A stretch of DNA of 5,499 nt from Deltaproteobacteria bacterium. GTDB taxonomy: Bacteria > Desulfobacterota > Deferrimicrobia > Deferrimicrobiales > Deferrimicrobiaceae. This document shows, piece by piece, positions 4,909 through 5,499 of this stretch; the first letter of the stretch is position 1; the number at the start of each line of letters is the position of its first letter. The notes under the pieces are model-generated. The model made no database searches and had not been told where the DNA came from. It was given only the letters and a program-made list of their open reading frames with translations. Made by a program: the position numbers and the translations under genes. The stretch spans positions 1 to 5,499 of the forward strand of contig JAGGAJ010000121.1 in assembly GCA_017889845.1 (NCBI GenBank). Reading direction: 5' to 3'.

Positions 4909-5499
4909 TCCCGGGAGCGCGTTCCGCCCGGCTGGCCGCCGTCCTGGCCGCGGCGGTCCTGCTCTGCGCCGTCCCGGCGTCTGCGACGCCCCCCGCCCCG
5001 CTGCCGCCGCCCCCCTCACCGGAGAGGAATCCCGTCACTCCGCAGAAGGTCGAGTTGGGGAAGAAACTCTTCTTCGACCGCCGGCTCTCGGGGGACGGGA
5101 CGATGAGCTGCGCCACGTGCCACGACCCGGAGAGCGGGTATTCGGACGGGCTGGCGATCTCCCTCTCCTACCCCACGACGAGGAACTGGAGGAACTCGCC
5201 GGGCCTCATCAACGCGGCGTACCGAAAGACCCTCTTCCGGGACGGGCGTTCCGGCTCCCTCGAGGAGCAGGCCCTCTTCCCGATGATGAGCCCCTTCGAG
5301 ATGAACCGGAACCTGGACTACGTCGAGGAGGTCCTGAAAACCGTCCCCGCGTACGTCGAGGCGTTCGAAACGATCTTCGGCGGGGAGATCACCCGGCAGC
5401 GGGTGGCGATGGCGATCGCCGCCTTCGAGCGGACCCTCGTCTCCCGCGACACGCCGCTGGACCGGCACCTCCGGGGGGAGAAGGACGCCCTGACGGCGA
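4905..5499 (+). CDS. Di-heme cytochrome c peroxidase (CcpA/MauG family), N-terminal part
   Basis: The first 198 residues of a gene that runs past the window end. Residues 1-27 form a signal peptide (hydrophobic AAVLAAAVLLCAV, likely cut after ASA), then a Pro-rich linker. LGKKLFFDRRLSGDGTMSC begins the first heme domain, and C69-A-T-C72-H73 is the heme attachment site. TRNWRNSPGLINAAY, FRDGRSGSLEEQA and MSPFEMN follow the family pattern. The second CXXCH is expected beyond the edge. These periplasmic enzymes reduce hydrogen peroxide with electrons from small cytochromes; related MauG-type members oxidise protein residues instead, which cannot be excluded here. The ATG at 4905 overlaps the preceding TGA stop (ATGA), indicating translational coupling with the Dsb-like protein. 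Cys21 is not in a good lipobox, since Leu precedes it. Confidence 0.93.
   Translation, partial: MIPGARSARLAAVLAAAVLLCAVPASATPPAPLPPPPSPERNPVTPQKVELGKKLFFDRRLSGDGTMSCATCHDPESGYSDGLAISLSYPTTRNWRNSPGLINAAYRKTLFRDGRSGSLEEQALFPMMSPFEMNRNLDYVEEVLKTVPAYVEAFETIFGGEITRQRVAMAIAAFERTLVSRDTPLDRHLRGEKDALTA

Noticed and set aside
4965..4970. Cys21 of the peroxidase as a lipoprotein attachment site.
   Set aside because: The preceding residues are VLL, without the small residue needed just before the Cys. ASA a few residues later fits ordinary signal peptidase cleavage.
1..5499. tRNA or rRNA genes, CRISPR arrays, insertion sequences and long direct repeats.
   Set aside because: None seen on either strand by reading.

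Overview
The window is GC-rich, and its genes strongly prefer G or C at the third codon position. It carries anaerobe-type functions: formate dehydrogenase maturation, molybdenum cofactor synthesis, a periplasmic di-heme cytochrome c peroxidase and an apparent selenoprotein. This suggests a deltaproteobacterium-like, Desulfuromonadota-type anaerobe or a similar metagenome lineage. That placement is inferred from gene content only.

Layout. (1) 36-524, plus strand: a small hypothetical protein with a basic, helical, coiled-coil-like C-terminal half. It converges on (2) 559-1953, minus strand: a fused FdhD-MobA protein, which sulfurates formate dehydrogenase cofactor and makes the guanine dinucleotide form of Moco. 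(3) 1954-2281: a divergent regulatory region, less GC-rich than the genes. It contains a near-perfect ModE-type palindrome (2119-2142), directly followed by a decapitated piece of a ModE DNA-binding domain. (4) 2282-2710: an intact two-Mop-domain molybdate/tungstate-binding protein. (5) 2723-3035: remnants of an ABC transporter, namely the start of a TupB-like permease (broken by frame slips) and an internal piece of an ABC ATPase. (6) 3075-4268: intact MoeA. (7) 4291-4908: a secreted DsbA/DsbG-like thioredoxin-fold protein whose CPHC active site reads TGA-P-H-C, so it is most likely a selenoprotein (U56-P-H-C59). A SECIS-like hairpin follows the TGA. (8) 4905-5499: the 5' part of a di-heme cytochrome c peroxidase, overlapping the selenoprotein gene by ATGA and running off the window.

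How it fits together. The centre is a molybdenum/tungsten homeostasis and Moco locus: regulator site, Mop protein, MoeA, MobA and FdhD. Its regulator and transporter have been lost by deletion, while the cofactor-handling genes remain intact. FdhD serves formate dehydrogenases, which are often selenoproteins themselves. The Sec-decoding implied by the TGA in the Dsb-like gene would therefore fit the same physiology. The Dsb-like protein and the peroxidase form a short, translationally coupled periplasmic redox pair downstream of moeA. The main discovery candidate is the Sec-containing Dsb-like protein, which a standard gene caller would truncate. Second is the decayed ModE/Tup locus that keeps its operator.
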